DNA of 64,000 bases from Odiellus spinosus (Eukaryota; Arthropoda; Arachnida; Opiliones; Phalangiidae), in assembly GCA_963920705.1 (NCBI GenBank), contig OY987225.1, forward strand, positions 30,813,538-30,877,537. The letters run 5' to 3'. Positions within the stretch are counted from its first letter, which is position 1, and each line of letters opens with the position of its first letter. The notes under the pieces were generated by a model. That model was not told where the DNA came from, searched no databases, and worked only from the letters and a program-made list of their open reading frames with translations. A program made the position numbers and the translations under genes. Shown piece by piece: positions 1-10,604 of the stretch.

Positions 1-2045
1 AATTCGTCATAAATTCCTTCTTGAACGAATGTTCGAGTACCGGCGCAACAACATTGCCCCATATTAGCAAATACAGCAGCGTGAGCAATTTCCACAGCTT
101 CATCAACTGCAATTTATTTTATTTGATATTAAGCTATTATAGATTGAGTTAAACCAAAACTATTTTAAAGCCAATCTTTTTAATATAAAAAGAACTGTGA
201 TAAAAAATCAGTTTTTCTCTTCACCATCCCTTTAACTTACCATCAGCATCATCAAATATTATTAATGGACTTTTTCCACCCATCTCTAGAGTTACTCTCT
301 TAGCGTTGCTTTTTCCAGCCATTTCTTGAATCAGTTTACCAATCTTAAATATTAAATATCGTATCATTACGTTACAATTCAGTGAATTAAATTTTAGCAG
401 TATTTTAGGCCTACCTGGGTTGAACCAGTGAAGGCAACTTTATCAACATCCATGTGTAGGCAAATTGCGGCACCAGCTGTTGGTCCGTACCCTGGCAAAA
501 CATTTAAAACTCCCGGTGGGAAACCAGCCTCTTTAGCCAAACTAGCTAGGTACAAAGCGGTCAGTGGGGTTTGTTCGGCTGGTTTCAATACTATGGTATT
601 GCCAGCCGCTAAGGCTGGTGCAATTTTCCAGGAAACCATTAAAACCGGATAGTTCCACTGCAATATTTGCGTAATTAATTTATATGGTTTTGTCATTTTG
701 GTATGGTTTTATCTTACCGGGATTATCTGGCCACAGACACCAATTGGTTCAAGTCTAGTGAAGCTTACAAAATTGCCATCTGAATTTGGAAATATAAGTC
801 TTAAGCATCTTGCGCAATTACATATTTATATTGCAATGTATAGCAATTTTATTAAAGGGCTAGTGAAGTTTTTTTAGAGCAAAGTTCATTTTTTGGATCA
901 GTTGCGAATATAATTATTTCTTGTGAATCTGTAAAAACCGACAAAGGGTTAGTGAAACTATCAATTGAACCTGGTTCAATTGATAGTTTCACTAACCCTT
1001 TGTTTGCTTTCACAGATTCAAGAGTGCGAACTTAGCCAAGTAGGAGGAGTTTGCCTGACCTGTTGATATTATTTGGTACTGATTAGCAAGAAAAACAACT
1101 GTCCGCTGAGAGCCCAGACTTGTTCTCATGATTGTTTTTCCTGTTAAAGGAGTCCTTCACGGCCGTGGCGTCCCCCCCCCCCCCCCTGTTTTTTCAAAAG
1201 TCGGTCTTCCAAAAATTGCCCACTGCATGTCTTTGGCGCCCCAGAAAAAGAGTTACTTTTCAAACCAAAAGTAGTATAGAAGGGAGGGTCGCTAAAAACT
1301 GAGGGGGGAAGCAGTAGACATGAGGGAGCTGCCAAGGCAGTGAAGGACTCCTTTAAATTTGACCAAATAATCATTTCCCAAGGTTATTGGAATTAGTTAA
1401 CTACACCTAAAGTTCCCGCCCACTTGGCTAAATTCGCACTATTGAGTCATTAAATGATTCACACCCACCACAAGGAATGGTTTTTCCATGAATCTTATCT
1501 GCCCATCCTGCGTAGTATCTAAATGTAGAGATGGCACACTCCATATCAAATACTGCTTCACCGTAAGGCTTTCCATTGTTCAGAGTTTCCAAACTCTTAA
1601 GGAATAAAAAATAACACATCCTACATCAATAACTATACTCTTTAGATGAAATAGATGGCTTTTAAAATTATAGTAGATCAAACTATTAATTTTAAAAAAC
1701 ATTTATTTTTGTAATGAGATGCTAGATTCTAACGGCTAAATATTCTGTATCCCTTTCAAGTAAATCGGCCAGCTTGTTAATCAAACGTCCACGACCCGAA
1801 GCATCCATTGTTCGCCATGTAGATCCCAGTTTAAAAGCCTCTTTCGCCGCTTGAACAGCAATGTCAACGTCAGCCTATGAAAGGTAGGATTGGTTTGATT
1901 TTTTTTTCATCCAGGGTTTCTTTTATTATTATTATTATACTTTGTCAGCCTCTTGAACATCCGCAATTTTTTTGCCATTTGCTGGGTTCAATGTTGGGAA
2001 TGTTTTACCACTAGCTGAATTTTTAAACTCATTGTTGATAAAAAT
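1..2045 (-). CDS. Aldh: Aldehyde dehydrogenase, class 1/2 (partial, seven exons)
   Basis: NAD-dependent oxidation of aldehydes to acids; the family is a tetramer, cytosolic or mitochondrial. In transcript order I read exons 2045-1941, 1874-1734, 1595-1469, 779-718, 657-415, 343-241 and 106-1. All junctions are AG/GT and the reading frame is kept across every one, giving about 295 codons. Family landmarks are present in order: IFINNEF near the N terminus, WNYP with the active-site Asn, VLKPAEQTP with the NAD-binding Lys, AFTGST of the Rossmann fold, LEMGGKSP with the general-base Glu, and GQCCCAG with the catalytic Cys. The frame is open at the left edge, so the C-terminal third is outside the window. 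The first exon (start codon, any mitochondrial presequence) was not found between 2046 and 3311, so ALDH1A-type and ALDH2-type cannot be told apart. Introns are 60-138 bp except the 689-bp one at 780-1468, which is enlarged by inverted repeats. The gene is divergent from AGGF1. Confidence 0.94.
941..1003. repeat. Perfect 30-bp inverted repeat in an Aldh intron
   Basis: Positions 941-970 are the exact reverse complement of 974-1003, separated by only three bases. Weaker pairing continues outward (about 919-1020, TGTGAATCTG against CAGATTCA). The structure lies in the long intron 780-1468 and would form a strong hairpin in the pre-mRNA. It is probably the remnant of a foldback element. Confidence 0.9.
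1144..1356. mobile_element. T2/Kolobok-like MITE in an Aldh intron
   Basis: A 213-bp element bounded by TTAA. Its terminal inverted repeats read TTAAAGGAGTCCTTCAC on the left and the exact complement on the right. TTAA target sites with termini TTAAAGGRR are the known signature of T2-type (Kolobok-related) MITEs. The interior carries a 15-base C run (1172-1186) and no coding sequence. A matching right terminus (TTCACCATCCCTTTAA, ending 235) lies in another intron of the same gene, close to a donor site. Confidence 0.8.
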
Positions 2046-2254
2046 CTGAAAAAGATTGAAGTGTTAAAAATTAGATGGGTTTCAGAAGAAACTCCATCTC
2101 AAACCTAAATAGTTACTAATTACTATATAAAAGGTTTTGTTAGTTATCGAATCAAATGATTATGAAGGTTGGTTTTTGAATCAAACCAATGTAAATTTAT
2201 TTTTAAAGTTGGTTGACTCGGTTCCAAATCAATGCATTTTTTGTTATCAAAGAC

Positions 2255-2865
2255 CCCTTTTGATAATATCTGAAGTATATATTCTGGAAGACCCATTTTG
2301 ATAATATCTGAAATATGATTTTATGGAAGACCCCTTTTGATAATATCAGAATCAATATCATTTATGGAAGACTCCTATTAATAATATGCAAAGTTTATAA
2401 CTTATCTTCTAAGTTATAAACTTATGATAATATCTGAAGTGTATCAAATTTTATGAAATATTCCTTTTGATAATATATTAGCTATTACATTTTTTGAAAG
2501 ACCCCCTCTTGATAATATCAGAATCAGTACATTTTTATGACCCATGCACTTGAAAATGATTTTACGAAATAACTCTTGATAATGATTTTTATGGAAGATC
2601 AGTATGATAATATCTGAATTCATAATTTTATGGAAGATCACCATGATAATAGGCAAACCAGTACACAAATAATTTTAATAAGATTCCTATGATAATATCC
2701 GAACCAAAACATAAAATGTTTTATTATATCTATATGATAATATCCTTTACTTTATGAAATATCCCTATAATAATATTCGTACAATTACACAAATTATTTT
2801 GTATAAGATCCCTGTGATAATATCCGAACTAGAACATCATTTTATGGAAGATCCCCTCTTGATTT
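2255..2865. repeat. Degenerate minisatellite (GATAATATCTGAA / TTTATGGAAGACCCC)
   Basis: About 15 diverged units alternate a GATAATATCTGAA-like box with a TTTATGGAAGAYCCC-like box. The period is irregular, roughly 30-60 bp. Open reading frames here, for example 2444-2668 on the minus strand, come from the repeat and are not genes. Confidence 0.75.
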
Positions 2866-3311
2866 GATGTGTTGCTAGATGGCTATAGTGTCGCCGGTAC
2901 AAAAAATATAACCTTGAGTTTCGTCATAGAATCTCATTGCCTTAGGATTCTTAGGAATAGTAATGATCCTACGTTTCGCGAACTCGATATCGTTACTTCA
3001 TTCGTTTTTTTATGAAAGATTTGAACCCTTTGATAATAATATCGCGGCTAGTGTATGTTAATTAGAGAATTAATTTTCACTCACATCGCTGGTTTTAAAA
3101 CTAACTAAACACCAACCCGTGAGTTACTATTTGTTATTACGTACTTTGAGCCAAGGCTTAGTACTAAATTTTCAAGTCAACAATGCTTAAAAAAAAGTGA
3201 AAACAAAACGTTGCATCAGTTACGAACTGTAATTCTAATTTAAATATTATACGAAAGTATTTCACGAAATATAATTATTTCTACCGGGTTACAGTATTAT
3301 TTCCCTCAAAT
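2866..3311. promoter_or_regulatory. Divergent promoter region between Aldh and AGGF1
   Basis: By position this interval must contain the AGGF1 promoter and probably that of the dehydrogenase. I see no clear TATA box or CpG island. An ACTCAC (minus-strand GTGAGT) at 3079-3084 could be the donor of an untranslated first Aldh exon, but no coding start precedes it. A GCCAAGGCTTAG word sits near 3152. Confidence 0.4.
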
Positions 3312-5033
3312 ATGGAAGAAACATTGAATCACTGTTCTTCTGAATGCTATCATCTGAAAGCCTTAGAGGATTTGCTTAATGACAAAGAAGCCAAACTAGA
3401 AGAGTTGAGGCTCCAGTTAACTGACGTTCAAGAAAAATGTGAAAAATATAAGGGACAATGCGAACAATTACATCTAGAGTTGAAAGCCCAAAAGCTGGAT
3501 CTCCGTGATCATATGAGACTGACGCGTGATGCTCAGAATCAAACTAATTCGTCGGACAGTTGCTCTTGCAAATCATCAACCCCGGTTACTGAAGCTCACA
3601 CTCAAACCTTCGAAACTGATTTCAACTTTGTAGATTCTGCTGGCTCGGCTTTGGATTGGCAACCCGCCGAAGGTTCCGCTTTAACTATAGCAGATATGGT
3701 TAAAGAAGCTGCTATCACCGCTCAAAAGTCTGATTATGTTTATGACGAAAAGTCCAAAATGTTCTACAGCCAATCCACAGGATATTATTACGACGCTATT
3801 AATAAACTATTCTACGAACCATATTCTAAAATATATTACTCGTTTGATGAAGAAACTCAGTCTTATAAGTTTCATTCTCAACTTAACGAAGATGGAACCA
3901 AAACGACTATCAAAGAAGAAGGAAAGTCTAGCAAGAAACATAAGAAGAGTAGTCGATCTAAGGACGAGGATTCTAAAGAAGGACGTAAAAAATCCAAGAA
4001 ACATCGAAAGAAGCGTTACGATTCTTCGGCTGATGACGAAAATAGGTTCTCTGAAAGCCCCCCTCGGAGATCGAGGAAAAAGAAAAATAGGAGACGTTCT
4101 TCGAGTTCTAGGGATTCTTTGGAAGATGGAGAATTGAATAGTTCGAGCGAATCAATAGTTTACGTAGATTTAAAAAGAAATAGGAAAAAAAGAGTGGAAA
4201 TTGTGGACCTTGATGAAAATAGTTGCGACGCTGATTCGTTACCGCCTTCGATGAGACTTATCGTTAAATCCTCGGAGACTTTAGAAGAAGGGAGCCTTCT
4301 TTTGGTTACTTATAATGGGGGAACTGTTGGTCGTAGCGAAACCTATGAAGTTTGCATCCCTGATTCCAGTATTAGCAGACTACATGCCAGAATAGACTAC
4401 GATACCTTATCGAAGAACTATAAAGTGACTGACTTAGGTTCTCAAAATGGAACTACCATTAACCAAGTTAGATTGTCCGACCCCAAAAACACCAGCGACC
4501 CTACTTCGCTTAAACATTTAGACACCGTGAGCTTTGGTAACTGCGTTTTTGCAGTTCATATTCACAGTGGAAATAATACATGTATGGATTGTGAACCGGG
4601 ACTAGTTCGAGCCGCCGTTCAAGCTTCGAAAGCCGCCTTAGCTCTTCAGAATGATGAACCAATTATAATTATGACTAAAGATGAAAAGGAAAAGGCCAGA
4701 AAAGAACAAATGAAGTTGATGAAGAAAAAATACGGGTTACAAGCAGTGGATTATGAACCGGTCGGAGATATCGAGATTGTCGGATACACTGATCGAGCTA
4801 AACATAGAAGAAAAACTAAAGGCAGTGATAATCCGTACGAAAAGGATGGTGAAGGAACGTCCGTTGATAAACCTCTAACGGACGATAATAAGGGATTCAA
4901 AATGTTATCCAGCATGGGATGGAGTAAAGGACAAAGTTTGGGACAATCCCAACCGGGAATATTAGAACCGGTTGCTCTCGATGTACAATTTGATCGCGCC
5001 GGTTTGGGTGCCAGAACCAATTATATAGATTAA
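3312..5033 (+). CDS. AGGF1: Angiogenic factor with G-patch and FHA domains 1 homologue, single exon
   Basis: A 573-residue protein that is probably nuclear and linked to RNA processing, judging from its domains; vertebrate AGGF1 is also known as an angiogenic factor. Domains seen: an N-terminal coiled coil (about 1-70), an OCRE domain of aromatic repeats (142-190, YDEKSKMFY and STGYYYD), a Lys/Arg/Ser-rich basic stretch (about 200-275), an FHA domain (about 313-420) and a C-terminal G-patch (528-569, MLSSMGW and GLG). The FHA domain keeps its phosphothreonine-binding residues: GRS at 340-342, SRLH at 355-358 and NG at 379-380. The start at 3312 is the first in-frame ATG and opens directly into the coiled coil. 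This order is specific to AGGF1, though the protein is shorter than the human one (about 714 aa). No intron interrupts it, unlike the many-exon vertebrate gene. That suggests a retrogene or intron loss; no poly(A) tract is visible. Confidence 0.93.
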   Translation: MEETLNHCSSECYHLKALEDLLNDKEAKLEELRLQLTDVQEKCEKYKGQCEQLHLELKAQKLDLRDHMRLTRDAQNQTNSSDSCSCKSSTPVTEAHTQTFETDFNFVDSAGSALDWQPAEGSALTIADMVKEAAITAQKSDYVYDEKSKMFYSQSTGYYYDAINKLFYEPYSKIYYSFDEETQSYKFHSQLNEDGTKTTIKEEGKSSKKHKKSSRSKDEDSKEGRKKSKKHRKKRYDSSADDENRFSESPPRRSRKKKNRRRSSSSRDSLEDGELNSSSESIVYVDLKRNRKKRVEIVDLDENSCDADSLPPSMRLIVKSSETLEEGSLLLVTYNGGTVGRSETYEVCIPDSSISRLHARIDYDTLSKNYKVTDLGSQNGTTINQVRLSDPKNTSDPTSLKHLDTVSFGNCVFAVHIHSGNNTCMDCEPGLVRAAVQASKAALALQNDEPIIIMTKDEKEKARKEQMKLMKKKYGLQAVDYEPVGDIEIVGYTDRAKHRRKTKGSDNPYEKDGEGTSVDKPLTDDNKGFKMLSSMGWSKGQSLGQSQPGILEPVALDVQFDRAGLGARTNYID

Positions 5034-5213
5034 TAAAATATAAATCTTTATGGGAAACCCCATCTAAAACAAGTGAATTACCAAATCTTAATTAAAAATA
5101 TTATAATTTGAAGTGTCTACTATAATTTTGCAAATATGACTGAAATATTGTGTTTAAATTATCCAAGTTCCGATGTATTTGGATATAAATCTGTATCAAG
5201 TTGAAAATTCTAA

Positions 5214-5219
5214 AATAAA
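5214..5219 (+). terminator. Likely AGGF1 polyadenylation signal
   Basis: AATAAA about 180 bp after the stop codon, followed by a GT-rich stretch (GAGTGTATTTGATTTC) suitable for cleavage-factor binding. Another AATAAA at 5032-5037 overlaps the stop codon and is a less likely signal. Confidence 0.5.
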
Positions 5220-5725
5220 ATATGGTTTAACAATACCTGAGTGTATTTGATTTCTGGGTTGACGATGGGTCCCATTTTTTATTATCAGATTCAGTAAACT
5301 CTTGTATATCTTTTAAAAGCAGCAAAACTCAGTACGTCCTTTTTATAGAAGTCTCGTAAGATGTAGAAAAAAATTTGACTAGCTCTTGGGGGGTGGTTTT
5401 TAATCTGCTCACAGTTCCTTCCCGTCACTTCGTAAGGATGTTGGACTTTATAACTACCGTAGCCTTGTTATCGTCTAGCCTCTATAAGAATGTAAAAATT
5501 ATCAATTGCCTCCGTGTAAAAGTAGAGATTTGATTTATTAAAGGTCCCTGTTAACAGCTAGAGCTTAAAGGGTGGATGAAAAGGAAAATTAATTTAAAAA
5601 TTCTCTACCCAAATTTGAGATGGTGGCTTTAATTAACAAAATTCTGAAAGTGCAAATTAAAGAAGATTTGCATAATATTAATCCTATCTTGTACTCATCA
5701 AATAATTGTTGTACTGTACTTATAA

Positions 5726-5936
5726 CAGGGTCCATACAAACATGCAATACCTGCAAATATCAGGGAATTTTGAATGTTGTTAAAAAACATGGAACTTTGG
5801 CATAATCAGCTAGACTCGTAGCTTTTATTAGTCTTTTTAAAATAATTTGTTCGTGCACATGAAAATATCAGGGAAAAATTCACTGATTAAACTTGGAAAA
5901 ATCAGGGAAATTAGTTCAACAAATGTATGAATCCTG
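5726..5936. mobile_element. Fragment of a CAGGGTT-type repeat
   Basis: Begins CAGGGTCCATACA and ends near ATCCTG. It contains several ATCAGGGAA and TTGGAAAAATCAGGGAA blocks, the same vocabulary as the larger elements at 8710-9582 and 26518-27198. Non-coding. The flanks 5240-5725 show nothing else I can identify. Confidence 0.55.
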
Positions 5937-7458
5937 TATAAGGCATCAACACTCCTAGCAAGTTTACAAAAGTAATGGAACCAAAAACGCTTACTTAAAA
6001 TGGAAAGTATAAAAATTTTAAGCTATACTCTTGTTCAAAATGAATTCAAATGATACTCAGCCTTGCATTTTGGCGAACGAACCCAAAAATGTATGGTTTT
6101 GCTATCAAATAATACGTCTACATGCAAACAGATGGAAATTTATAGAGCAAGCGTATGTAAAATTACATTTAACGTGGCGAGAATGTTTCTATATACAACC
6201 AATACACGTACTAAACCAGTTGCACGATAAACTGAGCTTATCAAAACTTGAAATATCGTACGAATTCTGTGTTGATACTCTTGGTTCTATTCTAAGCATC
6301 CAAGAAATATCGATTTGTATGTGCTATGGAATTAAAGAGTTAGGAACATCTTCTTTTTAGGGTTTAATTTCAAAAGTATTTCAGCTACATGGATTAGCAC
6401 ATTTCCTATCTTTTCGCTCAACCTAAGAGGCGAGAAATCGTAATTTTTCAATCTAGATTAACTCCCCAACTTACGATTAAGGTAATTCGTAAAATAGCAT
6501 CGATTTTAATCACTAATTAGTTCTTGTTGTGACCTTTAAAGGCTTTGCTAAATCCTAAAATTCGCTTCGCTAAAAGCGTTCAAAACACAACTTGATATCA
6601 AGTTTAATAAACATGATTCCTATATTTAACAACTTAAATTATTCTCTACATATTTTACAGCCAATTAAGTTAAAAAAAATTTAGTTTAATTATCTTTATG
6701 TGAAGGAAAACACGATTTCGAACAGCTTTTGTCGCTATCAATAGTAAATTTTTTTCAAGAACTGAAACAAAGCGTAATTTCAGTAATTAAACTGAGTACA
6801 AGGGACAATCTGCTATTTTTAAATCCCATTTAAAGTCGCCTTCTTTTCTAACTTAGCAGACGACGTTGACCATAGCAAATTGTACTACACTTCACTTTCG
6901 CGCCAAAAAGATCAGAAATAAATTCCAAAAAATTAAGTACTGTCACTAACCCTTTTTTATTGATCGTGTTATTGTGGGTAGGGTAATATTAGTTATGTAT
7001 CTTGCCACCTTACTCATTATATTACTCTCTATGTAAAAATAGCGTTGTTTTTATAGCTTTGTGTAAGACTCCCTTAGCGAGATCTACAACTTAATGAAGC
7101 GAAACTAGGTGAAATTATAGCTAAATTGACCTTCAATTTTTTTATTATTTTCTTTATATTAAAATACAGTTACATTAAAAAGGCGGGAACATCATAATGA
7201 CTTACATTTTTATCAAAGATGCAAGCTAATCTATAGAATCAGTTGTTAAGCCTAAATTGGCCTAAAACATTTATTGATCTGGTATAGAGAGCAAATTGCC
7301 TCGTTGAACACCGTGAAATTATAATTAAGGATATAAATTATAATTTGTATTTTAAAGACGTAACAAATTTAAGATAAATCTAACATATGAAATGTATCAG
7401 CAGAAATTTCAAAGATCGATATTTCAGGAGCTAAAACGTTTTACTTTTCGTTTCAAAA
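5937..7458. other. Unassigned AT-rich stretch
   Basis: The longest open frame (6031-6360, plus) encodes 109 residues without recognisable motifs, coding bias or splice context. I do not call it a gene. No clear repeat was seen apart from a TAAGCCTAAA word near 7250. Confidence 0.5.
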
Positions 7459-7726
7459 TAGCTACAGTCACACTAGCATTTCTTAATCGATTTGAAACTG
7501 TGAAATCAAAACGATATTCAAATTGCCAGGAATAATTTTAAGCGTCATATGTTCACGCATTATCTTCATAAATCGATTTATCGTAGCTTCATCTATCGGT
7601 TGTTGAAACCAGCCGAATCGGTACGAAACTGGTTCCCGAAGCAGTTTCGATAAATCGCTTTTCCATTCACACGACTCCAGCGAAACGTTTTAAATCAATT
7701 TCAATGTCTAGTATGAACGTAGCTTA
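7459..7726. mobile_element. MITE with GTTCACACT / AGTATGAACG ends
   Basis: About 268 bp, from TAGCTACAGTCACACTA to TAGTATGAACGTAGCTTA, which are near-complementary ends. The interior matches 38805-39045 closely (AAATCGATTTATCGTAGC and CTATCGGTTGTTGAAACC). Related short elements lie at 10433-10604 and 60324-60509. Confidence 0.75.
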
Positions 7727-7729
7727 AGC

Positions 7730-7830
7730 TCCCATTGGATAATTAAAGAAATCGGCTTATCCAATGAGGAAATATCTTCTAATTTGGTTTAAAATCATCC
7801 AAATAGGTAAATTCCAACAGCATTATTTTG
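7730..7830. mobile_element. Truncated copy of the 510-bp TIR family
   Basis: Contains AAAGAAATCGGCTTATCCAA, TGAGGAAATATCTTCTAATT and AAATTCCAACAG, the left inner arm of the family described at 16328-16837. The right part is missing. Confidence 0.65.
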
Positions 7831-8709
7831 TTTTAGGTTTATACCCAGCCCCATGACAACCTTGGAATACCATGTTTTCTCAAAATTCCCGTGTAAAAGC
7901 AAAGAAACTACCTTTTTTTAGCATTATCTAACAACTAAATTAACCTATATTCAACATTACACGCGTAACTTCTGTCTATTGGGAATATAAAAGCCGTATT
8001 AGCTTAGGTTTCATTAAACTTAATTTAAATTTACTGTCTAGCCATGTTTAACTATACGCATTAGATGGATCTGGATAATATTGTACCCAAGGTGTTAGTC
8101 ATAGAATGGGGGAGAGATTCCGATATTTTAAAGAGTCATCCTAACCTAAGACCGCTACCAAACGCTACTGAACCCTTTTGAATCCCTTTTAGATGTAATT
8201 GGCAACTTTGACACGATGTTTAATATGTTAGGGCTTTCTCCCCCACCCTTCCAATATCCCAGTCTGGGTTCCGAATCACCAGCGACAATTTGGGCAGGCA
8301 GGTTCCCCCCGTGAATGACGTCATGTTAATGTATGAGCTGTCCCAGCTGACTGGTATAATAATGCACCGCACGGGTTTTGTTATTTTCAGTCTTTTACTG
8401 CAAAGCAAGTAGTCGGCTTTTGAATAAGGCATTTTGAGTAGTGCGTAGTTAAGCAAAAAGTAGATTTAATAAAAATTATTAACTCCTGAAATAGGTGTAA
8501 ATATAATATGGTGAATCGCAGGGAATTTAGAGTAAGTTACTTGTTTTATTAAATCTATTACGTCATAGGTATTTTAATAGATTAGGATGCATGAATCAAA
8601 ATGGCAGAAGGAAGATTTTTCCTATTTGATTTTGACAAAATTACTTTTTCCATATCTTGTATCCAAATTATATATTCTATACAATCAAATAAGGAAATCA
8701 AGCTCTATC

Positions 8710-9582
8710 GGGGTTGCCACAGGTCAGGGAAAAGTCAGGGAATTTTATGATATTTTAAAAAGTCCGGGAATTTAAAGATATTTTAAAAAGTCTGGGAATT
8801 TTAAGATATTTTAAAAAGTCAGGGAATTTTAAGATATTTTAAAAAGTCAGGGAATTTTAAGATATTTTAAAAAGTCAGGGAATTTTAAGATATTTTAAAA
8901 AGTCAGGGAATTTTAAGATATTTTAAAAAGTCGGGGAATTTTAAGATATTTTAAAAAGTCAGGGAATTTTAAGATATTTTAAAAAATCAGGGAATTTTAA
9001 GATATTTTAAAAGCCAGGGAATTTAAAGATATTTTAAAAAGCCAGGGAATTTAAAGATATTTTAAAAAATCAGGGAGTTTTAAGATATTTTAAAAAGTCA
9101 AGGAATTTTAAGATATTTTAAAAAGTCAGGAAATTTTAAGATATTTTAAAAAGTCAGGAAATTTTAAGATATTTTAAAAAGTCAGGGAATTTTAAGATAT
9201 TTTAAAAAAATCGGGGAATTTTAAGATATTTTAAAAAAATCAGTGAATTTTAAGATATTTTAAAAAATCAGGGAATTAAGATATTTTAAAAAGTCAGGGA
9301 GTTTTAAGATATTTTAAAAAGTCAGGGAGTTTTAAGATCTTTCAAGAAGCCAGGGAATTACAATCATTATCTGCAGAAAAGATTTTAAGCTGACCGTGTC
9401 AGTAGTATAGATTAGAATAAAGATAAGCGTGCAAATAGTTTGGCGAACGCGATTATATAAAAAATAAAAGGTTAAAAATTGGGTTATTAGCTGAAACGGT
9501 CAGGGAAAATCGTTGGTAAAGGTCTGGGAAGAAACCTGGAAAAGCCAGGGAATATGAATCTGAAAAAACTGTAACAACCCTG
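8710..9582. mobile_element. CAGGGTTGCCACAG-type element expanded by a minisatellite
   Basis: Left end GGGGTTGCCACAGG and right end CTGTAACAACCCTG are imperfect inverted repeats. The right flank of the array has the AAACCTGGAAAAGCCAGGGAA vocabulary typical of this repeat type. Most of its length is the internal tandem array 8734-9360. Confidence 0.65.
8734..9360. repeat. 28-bp minisatellite, about 22 units
   Basis: The unit reads GTCAGGGAATTTTAAG followed by ATATTTTAAAAA. Most differences are single bases (CAGGG to CGGGG, AATTT to AGTTT) or one-base changes in the A run. The unit start is the CAGGGAA block of the host element, so the array arose by internal amplification. Confidence 0.95.
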
Positions 9583-10432
9583 TTTTCGACCTCTCAATCC
9601 AGATAGAGAAATTTAAGAGATTTTTCGTCAAGTTTGAGATCTCTCACTTGAGTAATTTACCTTCTTATTTTTGCAGTCTCTTAATATCACATAAACTATT
9701 TCCCTTAATGATATGTAATAAATGGATTTAGCTAGATGAATAGGCTATATTAAAAAGCCTAATCTCCTAATTATTTTTATACACTGGATGAAAACCTAGT
9801 TGGGTTGGAAATCGGCTTATCTTAAGAACTTGCCAGAAACTTTTTTTTTTAATTAAAAAACTGTGAGAACAATGGAGCTTTTGGCAGTCAGCTTTTACTG
9901 AGATAAAGATTACGTGCTTTTTTTTTCCTTATACTTTTTATTTCGTTATATTAAGAGGTTCTTTTGAGCGTAAAAAGTTCCTGAAGCAAATAATTAACTT
10001 TAAGGTTTATCTCGGTTAACTCTTATTGGATAAGAGGTTTGGGATAGTAAGTGAACTTAGTTTTTCAGTATTTTCTAAATTAGATACACCAATGAAACTA
10101 ACTTATGGAAGGTTCGCAGACCTCTCTAAACAACGTTAGTTGAAAATTTCTCCCTATTTTTGGTGGGTCAAAACGGAAACCCACGCTCTTAAAGCTACAT
10201 ATTACAACAAAATTGACTCACTATTCCGGGGGGGGGGGGGGGGGCTGCCTCGAAATCCCCCTAGGGGCGTTGTCAACGAAATTCTTATTCCGATTTTGTG
10301 TGTGAAGCGTCCCTAAAGCAACGTTCACACACCAGCGTATCCCAATCGATTTTATTCGATAAAATCAAATCGATATTTAAATCGCCCGCCATCGTTTCAT
10401 CTTCACAAATCGATTTATAGATTCATCTGTAG
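9583..10432. other. Unassigned stretch with a 17-base G run
   Basis: AT-rich, no gene seen. An uninterrupted G run occupies 10228-10244. A partial CGTTCACAC-type repeat end occurs near 10320 (AACGTTCACACACCAGCG). Confidence 0.5.
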
Positions 10433-10604
10433 AGCCGTGTTCACACTAAAGACTTTAAAACCGTTTTAGAAAGGTCAAATTGAAAAAATTTAGAGGTCAA
10501 CTGTAAAGATCATTTCTCAAAATAAATAATTATCTTTGAAAAGTTAATTTGAAGATTTATACCGGTTTGAAAACGGTTTCAAAGTGTCAAGTGTGAACGT
10601 AGCT
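10433..10604. mobile_element. Short MITE with GTTCACACT termini
   Basis: A 172-bp element running from AGCCGTGTTCACACTAAAG to CAAGTGTGAACGTAGCT. The ends are complementary for about 15 bases. Inside, AAACCGTTTT pairs with AAAACGGTTT, so the whole element is close to a foldback. Confidence 0.8.

Noticed and set aside
428..652. Plus-strand 74-codon frame
   Set aside because: It is the antisense shadow of an Aldh exon.
2875..2997. 41-codon minus-strand frame ending in a stop, possible Aldh first exon or gene tail
   Set aside because: It ends in a stop, so it cannot join the Aldh exons. No good acceptor precedes it and I do not recognise the peptide.
6031..6360. 109-codon plus-strand frame
   Set aside because: No motif, no coding bias, no splice or promoter context.
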